This document shows, in pieces, positions 10,861 to 23,747 of a stretch of 64,000 bases of DNA. Under the pieces are notes generated by a model that saw only the letters and a list, made by a program, of their open reading frames with translations, searched no databases and had not been told where the DNA came from. The DNA is taken from NCBI RefSeq assembly GCF_030247195.1, contig NC_080672.1, positions 400,971,037 to 401,035,036 on the forward strand, read 5' to 3'. Both the position numbers and the translations under genes were made by a program. How positions within the stretch are numbered: position 1 is the stretch's first letter; each line of letters opens with the position of its first letter. This DNA comes from Topomyia yanbarensis (lineage: Eukaryota; Arthropoda; Insecta; Diptera; Culicidae).

Positions 10861-12510
10861 TCACAATTTTAAATTTAAACATGTTCAATTTACACGACAT
10901 GCAACTTTCAAAATTTCCAATTCCTACTATTTTTAATTTTTACATTTTTTTAACATTCGATTTTCAATTTTTGTAATTATCTATTTTCACAATTTGTAAT
11001 ATTCGCATTCTTAATTTTCAATTTTTCTAAGGTTTAATTCACACTATTTTGAATTTTTGCAAGATTTAATTTACACTATTTCAAATTTTCAATTTTCACA
11101 CTTTTCGATTTTTAGAATTTTCAATTTACACAATTTTCAATTGTCTCAATTTTCAATTTGCTCAAATTTCAATTTTCACAATTTTCAATTTTCACAATTT
11201 TTAATGTTCGTATTTTTCTATTCTCACAATTTTCATGACTTTTAATTTTCACTATTTTCAACTTTCAGTTTTCATAGTTTTCAAATTTAACAATTTTCAT
11301 TTTTCACAATATTCTAGTTTCACAATTTTCAACTTTCACAATTTTCAATTTCCGCAATATTTTTAATTTTCACTATTTTTAAGTGCTCTAATTTCAATTT
11401 TCTATTTTCACAATTTTCATTTTTTATAAATTTCAATTTTCACAATTTTCAATGTTTACGATTTTTAATTTTCAATTTTTACAATGCTCAATTTCAAAAA
11501 ATTTTGATTTTCACAGTTTTCAATTTTTACGATGTTAAATTTTCACAATTTTCAATTTTCAAAATTTCCCAATTTTGAATTTTCACAATTTTTACAATTT
11601 TTAATTTTCACTATTTTTATCATCCATAATTTTCAGTCTTCGCAATTTTCAATTCTTGCAATTTTCTATTTTCACAATTTCCTATTTTCACAATATTTAA
11701 TTTTCATAATTTGCGATTTTCACAATTTTCATAACTATTAATTTGCACAATTTTCAATTTTTACATTTTTCAATTTCCACAATTTTCATTTTTCACAATT
11801 TTAAATTTTCTCAGTTTTCAATTTTCGATTTTCAAAACAATCCATTTTTTGTCTTTATTTAGGATCCTTTTTGTTGTCATTCGGGTCCGGCAGTTTTCAG
11901 AATGTTCAATTTTCACAAATTTCTATTTCCGCTTTTTTTAATTTTCACAATTTTTAATTTTCAGTTTTTAATTTTTACAATTTTTAATTGTCGCAATTTT
12001 TTTTAACTATTTAAAATTTTCACAATATTAAATTTTCACAATTTTTAATTTTTACTATTGCAGTTTGAAAATTTTCATAATTTTCTATGTTTACAATTTT
12101 GAATTTTCAAAATTTTAAATTTCCGCAATTTTCAATTTTCACAAATTTTAATTTTCTCAATTTTTAATTTTCAAAATTTTTAATTTTCATAATTTTCAGT
12201 CTTCGCAGTTTTCAATTCTTATAATTTTCAATTCTCACAATTTTCTATTTTAACAATTTTTAATTTTCATGATTTGCAATTTCCACAATTTTCATAATTT
12301 GTAATTTGCACAATTTTCAAGTCTCATAATTTTCAGTTTTCAATTCTTACAATTTTCAACTTCCACAATTTTTAATTTTCATAATTTTCAATTTTCACGA
12401 GTATTAATTTTCTCAATTTCCAATGTTGTTTATCTTTATTTAATTGTTGTCGTTCGGGTCCGCTATTTTTCAGAATCTATAATTTTTACAATTTGCAATA
12501 TTCAATTTTA
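10860..12510 (+). repeat. Degenerate AATTTTCA/CAATTTTCAATTTTCA array
   Basis: From about 10860 the plus strand switches to T-rich units of 7 to 9 bases (AATTTTCA, CACAATTTTC) with guanine almost absent. The unit TTTTCAA differs by one base from the TTTTCGA unit of the perfect satellite further right. A non-array word (about 11830-11890, again near 12425-12475, TTATTTAGGATCC / GTCATTCGGGTCCG type) occurs twice, suggesting a longer higher-order period or duplication. Confidence 0.85.
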
Positions 12511-12844
12511 TTCGATATTCGATATTCGATATTCGATATTCGATATTCGATATTCGATATTCGATATTCGATATTCGATATTCGATATTCGATATTCGAT
12601 ATTCGATATTCGATATTCGATATTCGATATTCGATATTCGATATTCGATATTCGATATTCGATATTCGATATTCGATATTCGATATTCGATATTCGATAT
12701 TCGATATTCGATATTCGATATTCGATATTCGATATTCGATATTCGATATTCGATATTCGATATTCGATATTCGATATTCGATATTCGATATTCGATATTC
12801 GATATTCGATATTCGATATTCGATATTCGATATTCGATATTCGA
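12511..12844 (+). repeat. Satellite block 1: (TTCGATA)n, about 48 units
   Basis: An almost error-free 7-bp tandem repeat. It starts abruptly after TTCAATTTTA and ends in a short mixed zone (about 12841-12860) where TTCGATA and TTCGATT units alternate. The unit contains the TCGA palindrome. Seven is not a multiple of three, so all three forward frames read the same cyclic peptide without stops. Confidence 0.97.
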
Positions 12845-14032
12845 TTTTCGATATTCGATTTTCGATTTTCGATTTTCGATTTTCGATTTTCGATTTTCGA
12901 TTTTCGATTTTCGATTTTCGATTTTCGATTTTCGATTTTCGATTTTCGATTTTCGATTTTCGATTTTCGATTTTCGATTTTCGATTTTCGATTTTCGATT
13001 TTCGATTTTCGATTTTCGATTTTCGATTTTCGATTTTCGATTTTCGATTTTCGATTTTCGATTTTCGATTTTCGATTTTCGATTTTCGATTTTCGATTTT
13101 CGATTTTCGATTTTCGATTTTCGATTTTCGATTTTCGATTTTCGATTTTCGATTTTCGATTTTCGATTTTCGATTTTCGATTTTCGATTTTCGATTTTCG
13201 ATTTTCGATTTTCGATTTTCGATTTTCGATTTTCGATTTTCGATTTTCGATTTTCGATTTTCGATTTTCGATTTTCGATTTTCGATTTTCGATTTTCGAT
13301 TTTCGATTTTCGATTTTCGATTTTCGATTTTCGATTTTCGATTTTCGATTTTCGATTTTCGATTTTCGATTTCGATTTTCGATTTTCGATTTTCGATTTT
13401 CGATTTTCGATTTTCGATTTTCGATTTTCGATTTTCGATTTTCGATTTTCGATTTTCGATTTTCGATTTTCGATTTTCGATTTTCGATTTTCGATTTTCG
13501 ATTTTCGATTTCGATTTTCGATTTTCGATTTTCGATTTTCGATTTTCGATTTTCGATTTTCGATTTTCGATTTTCGATTTTCGATTTTCGATTTTCGATT
13601 TTCGATTTTCGATTTTCGATTTTCGATTTTCGATTTCGATTTTCGATTTTCGATTTTCGATTTTCGATTTTCGATTTTCGATTTTCGATTTTCGATTTTC
13701 GATTTTCGATTTTCGATTTTCGATTTTCGATTTTCGATTTCGATTTTCGATTTTCGATTTTCGATTTTCGATTTTCGATTTTCAATTTTCGATTTTCGAT
13801 TTTCGATTTTCGATTTTCGATTTTCGATTTTCGATTTTCGATTTTCGATTTTCGATTTTCGATTTTCGATTTTCGATTTTCGATTTTCGATTTTCGATTT
13901 TCGATTTTCGATTTTCGATTTTCGATTTTCGATTTTCGATTTTCGATTTTCGATTTTCGATTTTCGATTTTCGATTTTCGATTTTCGATTTTCGATTTTT
14001 GATTTTCGATTTTCGATTTTTCGATTTTCGAT
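12845..14032 (+). repeat. Satellite block 2: (TTCGATT)n, about 170 units
   Basis: A near-perfect 7-bp tandem repeat whose unit differs from block 1 by one base (last A to T). Rare six-base units (one T lost) occur near 13370, 13508, 13634 and 13740, and a TTCAATT variant near 13783. Around 13998-14045 the units alternate with those of block 3. Neither strand has stops in this block, which creates long artificial open frames on both strands. Confidence 0.97.
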
Positions 14033-17000
14033 TTACGATTTTCGATTTACGATTTACGATTTACGATTTACGATTTACGATTTACGATTTACGATTTACG
14101 ATTTACGATTTACGATCTACGATTTACGATTTACGATTTACGATTTACGATTTACGATTTACGATTTACGATTTACGATTTACGATTACGATTTACGATT
14201 TACGATTTACGATTTACGATTTACGATTTACGATTTACGATTTACGATTTACGATTTACGATTTACGATTTACGATTTACGATTTACGATTTACGATTTA
14301 CGATTTACGATTTACGATTTACGATTTACGATTTACGATTTACGATTTACGATTTACGATTTACGATTTACGATTTACGATTTACGATTTACGATTTACG
14401 ATTTACGATTTACGATTTACGATTTACGATTTACGATTTACGATTTACGATTTACGATTTACGATTTACGATTTACGATTTACGATTTACGATTTACGAT
14501 TTACGATTTACGATTTACGATTTACGATTTACGATTTACGATTTACGATTTACGATTTACGATTTACGATTTACGATTTACGATTTACGATTTACGATTT
14601 ACGATTTACGATTTACGATTTACGATTTACGATTTACGATTTACGATTTACGATTTACGATTTACGATTTACGATTTACGATTTACGATTTACGATTTAC
14701 GATTTACGATTTACGATTTACGATTTACGATTTACGATTTACGATTTACGATTTACGATTTACGATTTACGATTTACGATTTACGATTTACGATTTACGA
14801 TTTACGATTTACGATTTACGATTTACGATTTACGATTTACGATTTACGATTTACGATTTACGATTTACGATTTACGATTTACGATTTACGATTTACGATT
14901 TACGATTTACGATTTACGATTTACGATTTACGATTTACGATTTACGATTTACGATTTACGATTTACGATTTACGATTTACGATTTACGATTTACGATTTA
15001 CGATTTACGATTTACGATTTACGATTTACGATTTACGATTTACGATTTACGATTTACGATTTACGATTTACGATTTACGATTTACGATTTACGATTTTAC
15101 GATTTACGATTTACGATTTACGATTTACGATTTACGATTTACGATTTACGATTTACGATTTACGATTTACGATTTACGATTTACGATTTACGATTTACGA
15201 TTTACGATTTACGATTTACGATTTACGATTTACGATTTACGATTTACGGTTTACGATTTACGATTTACGATTTACGATTTACGATTTACGATTTACGATT
15301 TACGATTTACGATTTACGATTTACGATTTACGATTTACGATTTACGATTTACGATTTACGATTTACGATTTACGATTTACGATTTACGATTTACGATTTA
15401 CGATTTACGATTTACGATTTACGATTTACGATTTACGATTTACGATTTACGATTTACGATTTACGATTTACGATTTACGATTTACGATTTACGATTTACG
15501 ATTTACGATTTACGATTTACGATTTTACGATTTACGATTTACGATTTACGATTTACGATTTACGATTTACGATTTACGATTTACGATTTACGATTTACGA
15601 TTTACGATTACGATTTACGATTTACGATTTACGATTTACGATTTACGATTTACGATTTACGATTTACGATTTACGATTTACGATTTACGATTTACGATTT
15701 ACGATTTACGATTTACGATTTACGATTTACGATTTACGATTTACGATTTACGATTTACGATTTACGATTTACGATTTACGATTTACGATTTACGATTTAC
15801 GATTTACGATTTACGATTTACGATTTACGATTTACGATTTACGATTTACGATTTACGATTTACGATTTACGATTTACGATTTACGATTTACGATTTACGA
15901 TTTACGATTTACGATTTACGATTTACGATTTACGATTTACGATTTACGATTTACGATTTACGATTTACGATTTACGATTTACGATTTACGATTTACGATT
16001 TACGATTTACGATTTACGATTTACGATTTACGATTTACGATTTACGATTTACGATTTACGATTTACGATTTACGATTTACGATTTACGATTTACGATTTA
16101 CGATTACGATTTACGATTTACGATTTACGATTTACGATTTACGATTTACGATTTACGATTTACGATTTACGATTTACGATTTACGATTTACGATTTACGA
16201 TTTACGATTTACGATTTACGATTTACGATTTACGATTTACGATTTACGATTTACGATTTACGATTTACGATTTACGATTTACGATTTACGATTTACGATT
16301 ACGATTTACGATTTACGATTTACGATTTACGATTTACGATTTACGATTTACGATTTACGATTTACGATTTACGATTTACGATTTACGATTTACGATTTAC
16401 GATTTACGATTTACGATTTACGATTTACGATTTACGATTTACGATTTACGATTTACGATTTACGATTTACGATTTACGATTTACGATTTACGATTTACGA
16501 TTTACGATTTACGATTTACGATTTACGATTTACGATTTACGATTTACGATTTACGATTTACGATTTACGATTTACGATTTACGATTTACGATTTACGATT
16601 TACGATTTACGATTTACGATTTACGATTTACGATTTACGATTTACGATTTACGATTTACGATTAATTTACGATTTACGATTTACGATTTACGATTTACGA
16701 TTTACGATTTACGATTTACGATTTACGATTTACGATTTACGATTTACGATTTACGATTTACGATTTACGATTTACGATTTACGATTTACGATTTACGATT
16801 TACGATTTACGATTTACGATTTACGATTTACGATTTACGATTTACGATTTACGATTTACGATTTACGATTTACGATTTACGATTTACGATTTACGATTTA
16901 CGATTTACGATTTACGATTTACGATTTACGATTTACGATTTACGATTTACGATTTACGATTTACGATTTACGATTTACGATTTACGATTTACGATTTACG

Positions 17001-17512
17001 ATTTACGATTTACGATTTACGATTTACGATTTACGATTTACGATTTACGATTTACGATTTACGATTTACGATTTACGATTTACGATTTACGATTTACGAT
17101 TTACGATTTACGATTTACGATTTACGATTTACGATTTACGATTTACGATTTACGATTTACGATTTACGATTTACGATTTACGATTTACGATTTACGATTT
17201 ACGATTTACGATTTACGATTTACGATTTACGATTTACGATTTACGATTTACGATTTACGATTTACGATTTACGATTTACGATTTACGATTTACGATTTAC
17301 GATTTACGATTTACGATTTACGATTTACGATTTACGATTTACGATTTACGATTTACGATTTACGATTTACGATTTACGATTTACGATTTACGATTTACGA
17401 TTTACGATTTACGATTTACGATTTACGATTTACGATTTACGATTTACGATTTACGATTTACGATTTACGATTTACGATTTACGATTTACGATTTACGATT
17501 TACGATTTACGA
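14033..17512 (+). repeat. Satellite block 3: (TACGATT)n, about 497 units
   Basis: A 3.5-kb near-perfect heptamer array; its unit differs from block 2 by one base (TTCGATT to TACGATT). Rare interruptions include six-base units near 14184, 15607, 16102 and 16298, eight-base units near 15093 and 15521, a G variant at 15248 and ATTAATTTA near 16661. The forward strand is stop-free between those frame changes. The reverse complement contains TCGTAAA and so has regular stops. Confidence 0.97.
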
Positions 17513-17600
17513 TTGACGATTGACGATTTAAGATTTTCGATTTTCAATTTTCAATTTTCGATTTTCGATTTTCGATTTTCAATTTTCGATTTTCTGTTTT
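17513..17600 (+). repeat. Degenerate right edge of the heptamer array
   Basis: The block 3 units decay through GATTGACGATTGACGATTTA into TTTTCGA and TTTTCAA units, the same types as on the left side, before a T-rich stretch (TTTTTTTGTTTTTG). This mirrors the order of unit types at the other edge. Confidence 0.8.
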
Positions 17601-17694
17601 TTTGTTTTTTTTTGTTTTTGTTGTTTTTGTTTTCTGTTCTCAGTGTTTTGTTTTTAGTTGCATTCTGAATTGCTGAATTTTAAATTTGTTGTTA

Positions 17695-17813
17695 TTAACC
17701 CTTCCGGAAGTCGCCCTTATGGCCCACTGAACGAGCAGCTGCTGGTGCCCTAAAACGATTTCGCTAGATTTTCAGAGCAGCGTGCACTCAATGCACGACT
17801 GCCGGAAGGTTAA
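17695..17813. mobile_element. Short TTAA-flanked MITE, copy 2 (119 bp)
   Basis: Same family and orientation as the element at 2058-2181. It has TTAA at both ends, CCCTTCCGGAAGTCGC on the left and GACTGCCGGAAGG on the right. It differs from copy 1 by several substitutions and a 5-bp difference in length. Confidence 0.75.
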
Positions 17814-20555
17814 AGATAGATACTCAGTGAAAGTAAAGTGTGTTTGTTTTAGCATAATTTGTGCATGGCGTGTGTTCGAAGAACGTGTTTTAAAACTGGC
17901 AATACAGAGGACTGCCCTGCGCATACCTATCCTCGCAGTTTTGGTTTTAATTTGAGCTGGAGACTGAAACTGAAAATGATTCTTATAGATTACAATTACT
18001 CTAAAAATTAACTTTTTCCTGGCTTCCCTTTGCACACTAATCTAAAAGCGACTCAATCTTGTAGATCACCCAAATGAATCAATTACGATCTTAATGAGTT
18101 TTGAGCATTCAGTCTTTTATATATCCTTTTTCTCCGCTTCAGTTACCGTACCAGGGAAAAAAGCGTTCAGCGTGCAAGAATATTTTCACCACGGGTACTT
18201 TTTACGGCAGGATTTTTGTCTTTATGGCGGTGTCGCAAACGACCTGGCCGCTGCCGCTTGGAAGACCATCAGCTAAACACGAATAATCCTTCGGTTGAGG
18301 TTGTTTTTTTTTTGCTATGTGAATAAGTTTCCCAGGACAGCGGTAAATTTATCTTCAAATTAGTTTAGGAGGCGTCTGGGATTTTGCATGGGCAGTTAAT
18401 CGTACTGCCGGATAAAGAGGATACATATTTTACGCTTTGGTTAGCGCTTAGCTTTGAAACGGAATATTTAAGTTTTAATGCTCAAAATTTCTTATAATAG
18501 TTTAGTTGCATGATATTTCTGTGAATTTTTGAAGAACGTTTAAGTGAATTGGGTTTGTGAATATTTCATCCGTTTCAACCTTTCCGAAGGCCGAAATGAA
18601 TGTTGTTTTGAATTCCCCTATCTGGCGTCAGCAACTACCCTTGAACTGATCTAACAAGCACATTGGCTTTAAAAATATATTCCAACACACACGACTATGT
18701 CTACATTTTCGGTGCTCCCCGTTTGATCGCTTGGGGATTGCTTTTCAACAGTCAGGGGTGGAAAATGGCCCTTACACACAAAATAGGCCGCAAACTAGTA
18801 AACGTCACAAGATACAAACGGAAATCCATTAGCATTTTCATATCCTTTTTCCCTCCGTCGGTCGGTCGGTGAATACCAAGCAAGATGGTTGGCGTCTCAT
18901 CGCGTGCATCGGGTGACGATGCCGGTCCTTGGAGAGTATTACTCTGCTCCGGTTAGCATCCTTGCTTGGCCTTACGAGCTGAAACGGCGGCGTCTATGCG
19001 TCCCGACGGGTCCGCCCACCCATTGGTTGGATTGGAAATTGAGTCCGGGATCGTAATAGGATGGGAGCGCTGCAAGCTAACGACAGAGTAAATTTGATTT
19101 CATTTTCAATATCCTCTTGTGCGTCGTTCAGGAAAAATGGTTAAGACTTGAGGTTGGCGTTTGGAAATGCTTTTTTTACTAGGATGATCCTCTCTTCTTC
19201 TACTTGGCAGAACGGATCACTTACTGAAACCATTTCAACAACAGATGAATGAAAAATTAGCAGGCGTTGCCACTTGTTGCAGATCCGCTGTAATCCATTT
19301 CCTTCACAGTTGATTGTTGAAAAGAAACCCTTTCCCTGAGCTAATAATCTATCTCTGGCTCGTTGTCAGTTCTTCGAACGAAAAAAAAGCCCGGACCGGA
19401 TCGGCTTCATTTCACTATATCGTATCGGAGCACAAGCCACTAGGTATAAGCCAATTATGGATCCATTGAACAGCAATAGCGGTACGGCACTCTGATTGGA
19501 AGCTAAAGGGATTCCTCGGAATAAAGTATTTGTGACGATACTTTCAAGCGTCGGAAAAGTTGCCGGGTGGTGGTACATGGCAATAACAAACAATATGTCA
19601 TTCGAGAAACGGCACGTGTATCAAATGAGTATAATACCTTTGAAGTAACTGCAAGGCTTCTGTTGAAGTTTTGAAAATAAGGCAGCAATACAACAGGTAC
19701 AAATATACAAACTTAATAACGAAAGAAAAGCCTCACTTTCGGCGAGCCAGGAAAATCCGCTTAGATTATTCGAAGTTGAAAGTTGGTTTTGAAAAAAACA
19801 TACATACGTGATACCATGGTTATTTGAATTAGTAGACACAATAGTACAGGGTATCGAAGCGAATAAATTAATTGGAATTACTCTGTCGAAATTTGCGAGT
19901 TATGTGATTTCGTCGTTGCTTCCGATTTTTGATAAACGCAACCAGAACGCAATTAGAAGCCTTATTATTTTCCTAAATACCGTAGCACCGCCATTAATTA
20001 GTAAAGCAATCATCGACTTTTACCGCCAAACTTTTCTCATAAAACTGACTCCCTCAATTTAGGAAACCTCGGGCCAAAATCTCAAATTAATTACTTCATC
20101 CTCTGATGGCAAACATCCTTCCATCAACGCTCTTCCGCGCAATTAAAAATCCAATCACTCGACCGTGAAAATCGGAACTACACTAACCGTGCAGCAGCTA
20201 ATTAGAAAATTCATTTAACAATGCCAGGTGCTAAACAACGGCGGGGGAAAATCTTTTCGAACAGCTGATGCCGCACTAACATTAGACTCCCGTTTCATCT
20301 CGCTCGTTAGGTAATGAAAACCCACTTAAGATGCTATTTTCCACAGACGAAACTGCACACACAGACACATGTCGTCGCGACACACCAACACACCCGTCGT
20401 CATGCTCCGGGGTGTGCTTTTATGCGGGATTTCCTGGAAAGCCAATTTTCAAACGTTCTTGCCCCGCCTGACGCCAGCAACATTTCTGAGTAAGCATCGG
20501 AAAAAGGCTCGTTATCTTTTGGGGTGTGTGTGTTAAGGCCTGAACGAGAATGCTC
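17814..20555. other. Intergenic; one structured hairpin, no recognised gene
   Basis: Short frames around 18094-18286 and 18663-18872 have no recognisable domain. A moderately GC-rich patch at 18840-19080 contains the branched hairpin listed separately. Confidence 0.35.
18876..18969. other. Candidate structured RNA/DNA: branched hairpin
   Basis: CCAAGCAAG-ATG at 18876-18888 pairs with GCATCCTTGCTTGG at 18956-18969. Inside this stem are two further hairpins: GCATCG-GGTGA-CGATGC (18906-18922) and GGAGAGT-ATT-ACTCT...CTCC (about 18931-18950), the latter flanked by CCGG on both sides. Three nested or branched helices in 94 bases exceed what I would expect by chance, but I could not compute folding energy. 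No known ncRNA family is recognised. Confidence 0.3.
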
Positions 20556-20558
20556 TGT

Positions 20559-20821
20559 CACTATGCTGCCCATATAAGCATAAGAGTCCCATATGGATTT
20601 TTGTGGAAAATGAGGTATCTGTTGGATTGTATTCTTTATCACCGCTGATTCATAATGCACAAATAAGATTACCAGGTTTGTTCTGAAAATATCGAAAAAA
20701 TACCAAAACATGGTTGTCCCATCCATAAGGTTCAACGAAAAATGTAAATCCTGAACAGCGTTTTTCTCGGCTTGCTGTTTTTCAATATGGGACTCTTATG
20801 CATATATGGGCAGTATGGTGG
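20559..20821. mobile_element. MITE with about 35-bp inverted ends
   Basis: CACTATGCTGCCCATATAAG...AGAGTCCCATAT at 20559-20597 is inverted against ATATGGGACTCTTATGCATA...GCAGTATGGTG at 20785-20820. The interior of about 190 bp is AT-rich without coding potential. No clear target duplication was found. Confidence 0.65.
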
Positions 20822-22519
20822 AGAGTCAAAACCTGGTTTGAAAAACCTGTGTATCTAAGGGTTACTTTCCCTTTCGAATGATGTAATCTCGTTCCAATGA
20901 TGATGAAACATTTTCAGTACAAACTGCAGCAAGCTGTTTCAGTAACGGAGTTATCCGTTTGAGCTATTGGCATTTCGTAAGAGAATCCGTCATTATGGAT
21001 GCATTCGTTGAAGATTGATATTACATTCCTTACATTACATTTCGTCCTATAAGCATGGACACCCCTGGCTAGGCAATCTTAGTCGGCACTGGTGTTGCTG
21101 GTCATTTATTAGAAATTCCTTCAAGAAAAATAATTTCATGAGTAGTGTTTGGTTATTAGGTATTCGAAATGAAATATACCATACACAAACGGAGCATCCT
21201 TGTGCATCTAAAATGTAATAATTTAAATTCTTATTAAATTCAAAATCTTAACATATGGGCCAACGGTGAAATCTGTGGTAAATTATGCACTATACCAATG
21301 TGTTTTCTATTCCCTCTGTCATACCTACACAACCGATGTTGGATTGAGTTGTATCACCTCTACACCCAAAACTCTGTCGTAATACATTTACAATAATAAG
21401 GAAAAAATGCTCTAATAGCAAAGACTGCATATCAAGAAGACTGGCAACTCTGTCCAGAATCTGGAGACAGTAATAGCAACGCCACTTGCGGGTAAAAGTG
21501 ATATTTCCCCAAGATGAAGAGAAAGAAAGGTGGAAACATTTGGTATTTTTGAATGTATTAGTTTTATACTTGCAGAATTAAAGCATGGCTGCCGGGCCCT
21601 TGCAAGTAAACGTAAACATCCGGACTAGAGTTTCCATCCCGTGAATTTATTTCCCGGAAATCCCGGGATTTTTGGATTTCCCGGGAGTTCCGATTCCCGA
21701 GAAATTATATTTTCTCATTCCCGGGATTCGGGAATTCCGGAAAAAAGATTTTAAATTTATTCCAAGGCTTAGGTTCTACAAATGAAATTCTGTAGGAAAA
21801 ATTTTGACCGGCAAATATTTAAAGTGAGTGGTGATTGCAAATTATGCTTTTTCAACTGATTTGCAAATCAATGTACTAGGGTAGACGAACCCTTATTCAT
21901 CTCATTAGTCGGGATATCACACTCTTTCGCGGATAACTCGGCTTTCAGTGATTGGAATGCTCTTAAATCGGTATCAACATCTTTGCTTCGTTCCTAAGAA
22001 GCAGTGCAATAAAAAATCTCGCCTGGAAAATGTAAAATACTCCCGTTTGAGCGAAGCGAAAAGTCGAGTACAACGCACCCTTATTCGTCCTACCATTTGA
22101 GTCAATGCGTTGAATAGAGAGAGCAGATACTGCTCTAACTAATGTGTTCAAATGGGTAGGATGGATAGAGGTGCTAAGATGAATTAGGGCACAGTTACCC
22201 TATATATCTTTAAGCTCGCAGATATTTTTTTTGTGATTTTTTCAAGTACATAGTCCAAGCCTTACTCAAGTCACTGCTAAAGGATGTGCGTATTTTCATA
22301 CAAAAATGGATAAATTTGCCGACCGTTGCACAGAGGAGTAACTAGAACAAATTATTGGCCAACAACCAAAAATTTTTTTTTCGATTTTTTATTTAGTTAT
22401 ATTTTTTTAGATACCTAAAAGCATACTGCATATTGTGGCAAAATAAAAAGTTTGCCAAAAATTGCTAAAGGTTTTTTGCATGGATGCAAAATGGTGATAT
22501 TTTAAGGGGTTTTTAATCA
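20822..22519. other. Intergenic, no recognised gene
   Basis: No supported gene. It contains the CCCGGG-rich patch at 21651-21740 listed separately. Confidence 0.35.
21651..21740. repeat. Cluster of TTTCCCGGGA/TCCCGGGAT palindromic words
   Basis: Within 90 bases the words TTCCCGGAAATCCCGGGAT, TTTCCCGGGAG, ATTCCCGAGAAA and TTCCCGGGATTCGGGAAT recur. CCCGGG is a palindrome. It is probably a remnant of a short repeat with self-complementary units. No protein or RNA gene is suggested. Confidence 0.5.
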
Positions 22520-23747
22520 TTTTTGCCTTTCTCATATAAAGAAAGGCTGTGCAATCACTGTAAAAATCGACTTTTTAAGCGAGGCCCGGAGGGCCGAGTG
22601 TCATACACCATTCGATTCAGTTCGTCGAGATCGGCAAATGTCTGTGTGTATGTATGTGTGTGTGTATGTGTGTGTCATTTAAACTCGCACAATTTTCTCA
22701 GAGATGGCTGAACCGATTTTCGCAAACTTAGATTTATATGAAAGGTATAACGCTCCCATAAGCTGCTATTGAATTTTTAGTTGATCCGACTTCCGGTTCC
22801 GGAGTTACGGGTTGAAGAGTGCGGTCACACAGCAAATTCCCATATAAACTGGTACCACCATGATGTTCAAATGATGTAAAACATATTAAAATTGATGTAA
22901 CATTACTCTAGTTTGCGGGTCTGGATCACTAATAATCAATCAAAGTAGCTTTGACCACATTGGCCACCTATGACGGTTCATGACGCCCCCGGGGAACCCG
23001 CCAAGTTCCTAAGCTAATATCACACCCATTCCCCAACGTATTCTCTACCGATTTTTACAAACTTGATTTCAAATGAAAGATACAGTAATGCCATTAACTG
23101 CTGCTGAATTTCATTCGGTTCTGACTCTTGCTTCCGGAGTTACAGGGGTGTTAGTAAGGATACACTGGAATTTCCCATATAAATCGGTACAATCGCAATA
23201 TCTCAGAGGCTAAAAACTATTGAAATGGTCACCAAATTACTTCTAATCGCAGATCTAGATCACTGATTGCCAATCAAACATTCTTTGAATATATTGTCCA
23301 CTATCGACGATTCCGGAAGTCCGGAATTCCGGGCATATTCCATAATTAAAGTCACATCGGTTCATCGGTGATGACTGAATCGATTTTCTCAAACCAAGTC
23401 TCAAATGGAAGGCAAAATATGCAGTGGAGTATTGCGTCGCCGCCTCTGCCCCCCCCCCCGCCTTGCCCTTACACCTCCCTCCTTCATCACTCCCCTCCTC
23501 TTGGACCACCCTCACGCCCGCATTTCCTTCATCCACCCCGTATACCGAAATAAGATGAAGGATTTCTGACGCATCCTCCACTCCCACTCTACTAACCCCC
23601 CATTCCCTACACGTTCAAACCCATTCCACCAACCTTTCCAAATTATAATCACATGAAGATAACATTGAACTCATGCTTATTAAGCTAATTAAATATTATT
23701 CTTTTGTCTTTCTCATATAGAAAGGTTATGCAATTGCTCCAAAAACC

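Noticed and set aside
12493..16665. 1,390-codon open frame of heptapeptide repeats, and its 425-codon reverse-strand counterpart (12508-13785)
   Set aside because: Both are arithmetic consequences of stop-free 7-bp satellites; there is no start context, no non-repetitive domain and no codon bias.
12511..17512. Telomeric repeat array
   Set aside because: A 7-bp unit at this length invites the idea, but Diptera lack canonical telomerase repeats, the units lack the G-rich strand of telomeric DNA, and ordinary TE-rich DNA lies on both sides.
12511..17512. CRISPR array
   Set aside because: Contiguous tandem units without spacers, in a eukaryotic context.
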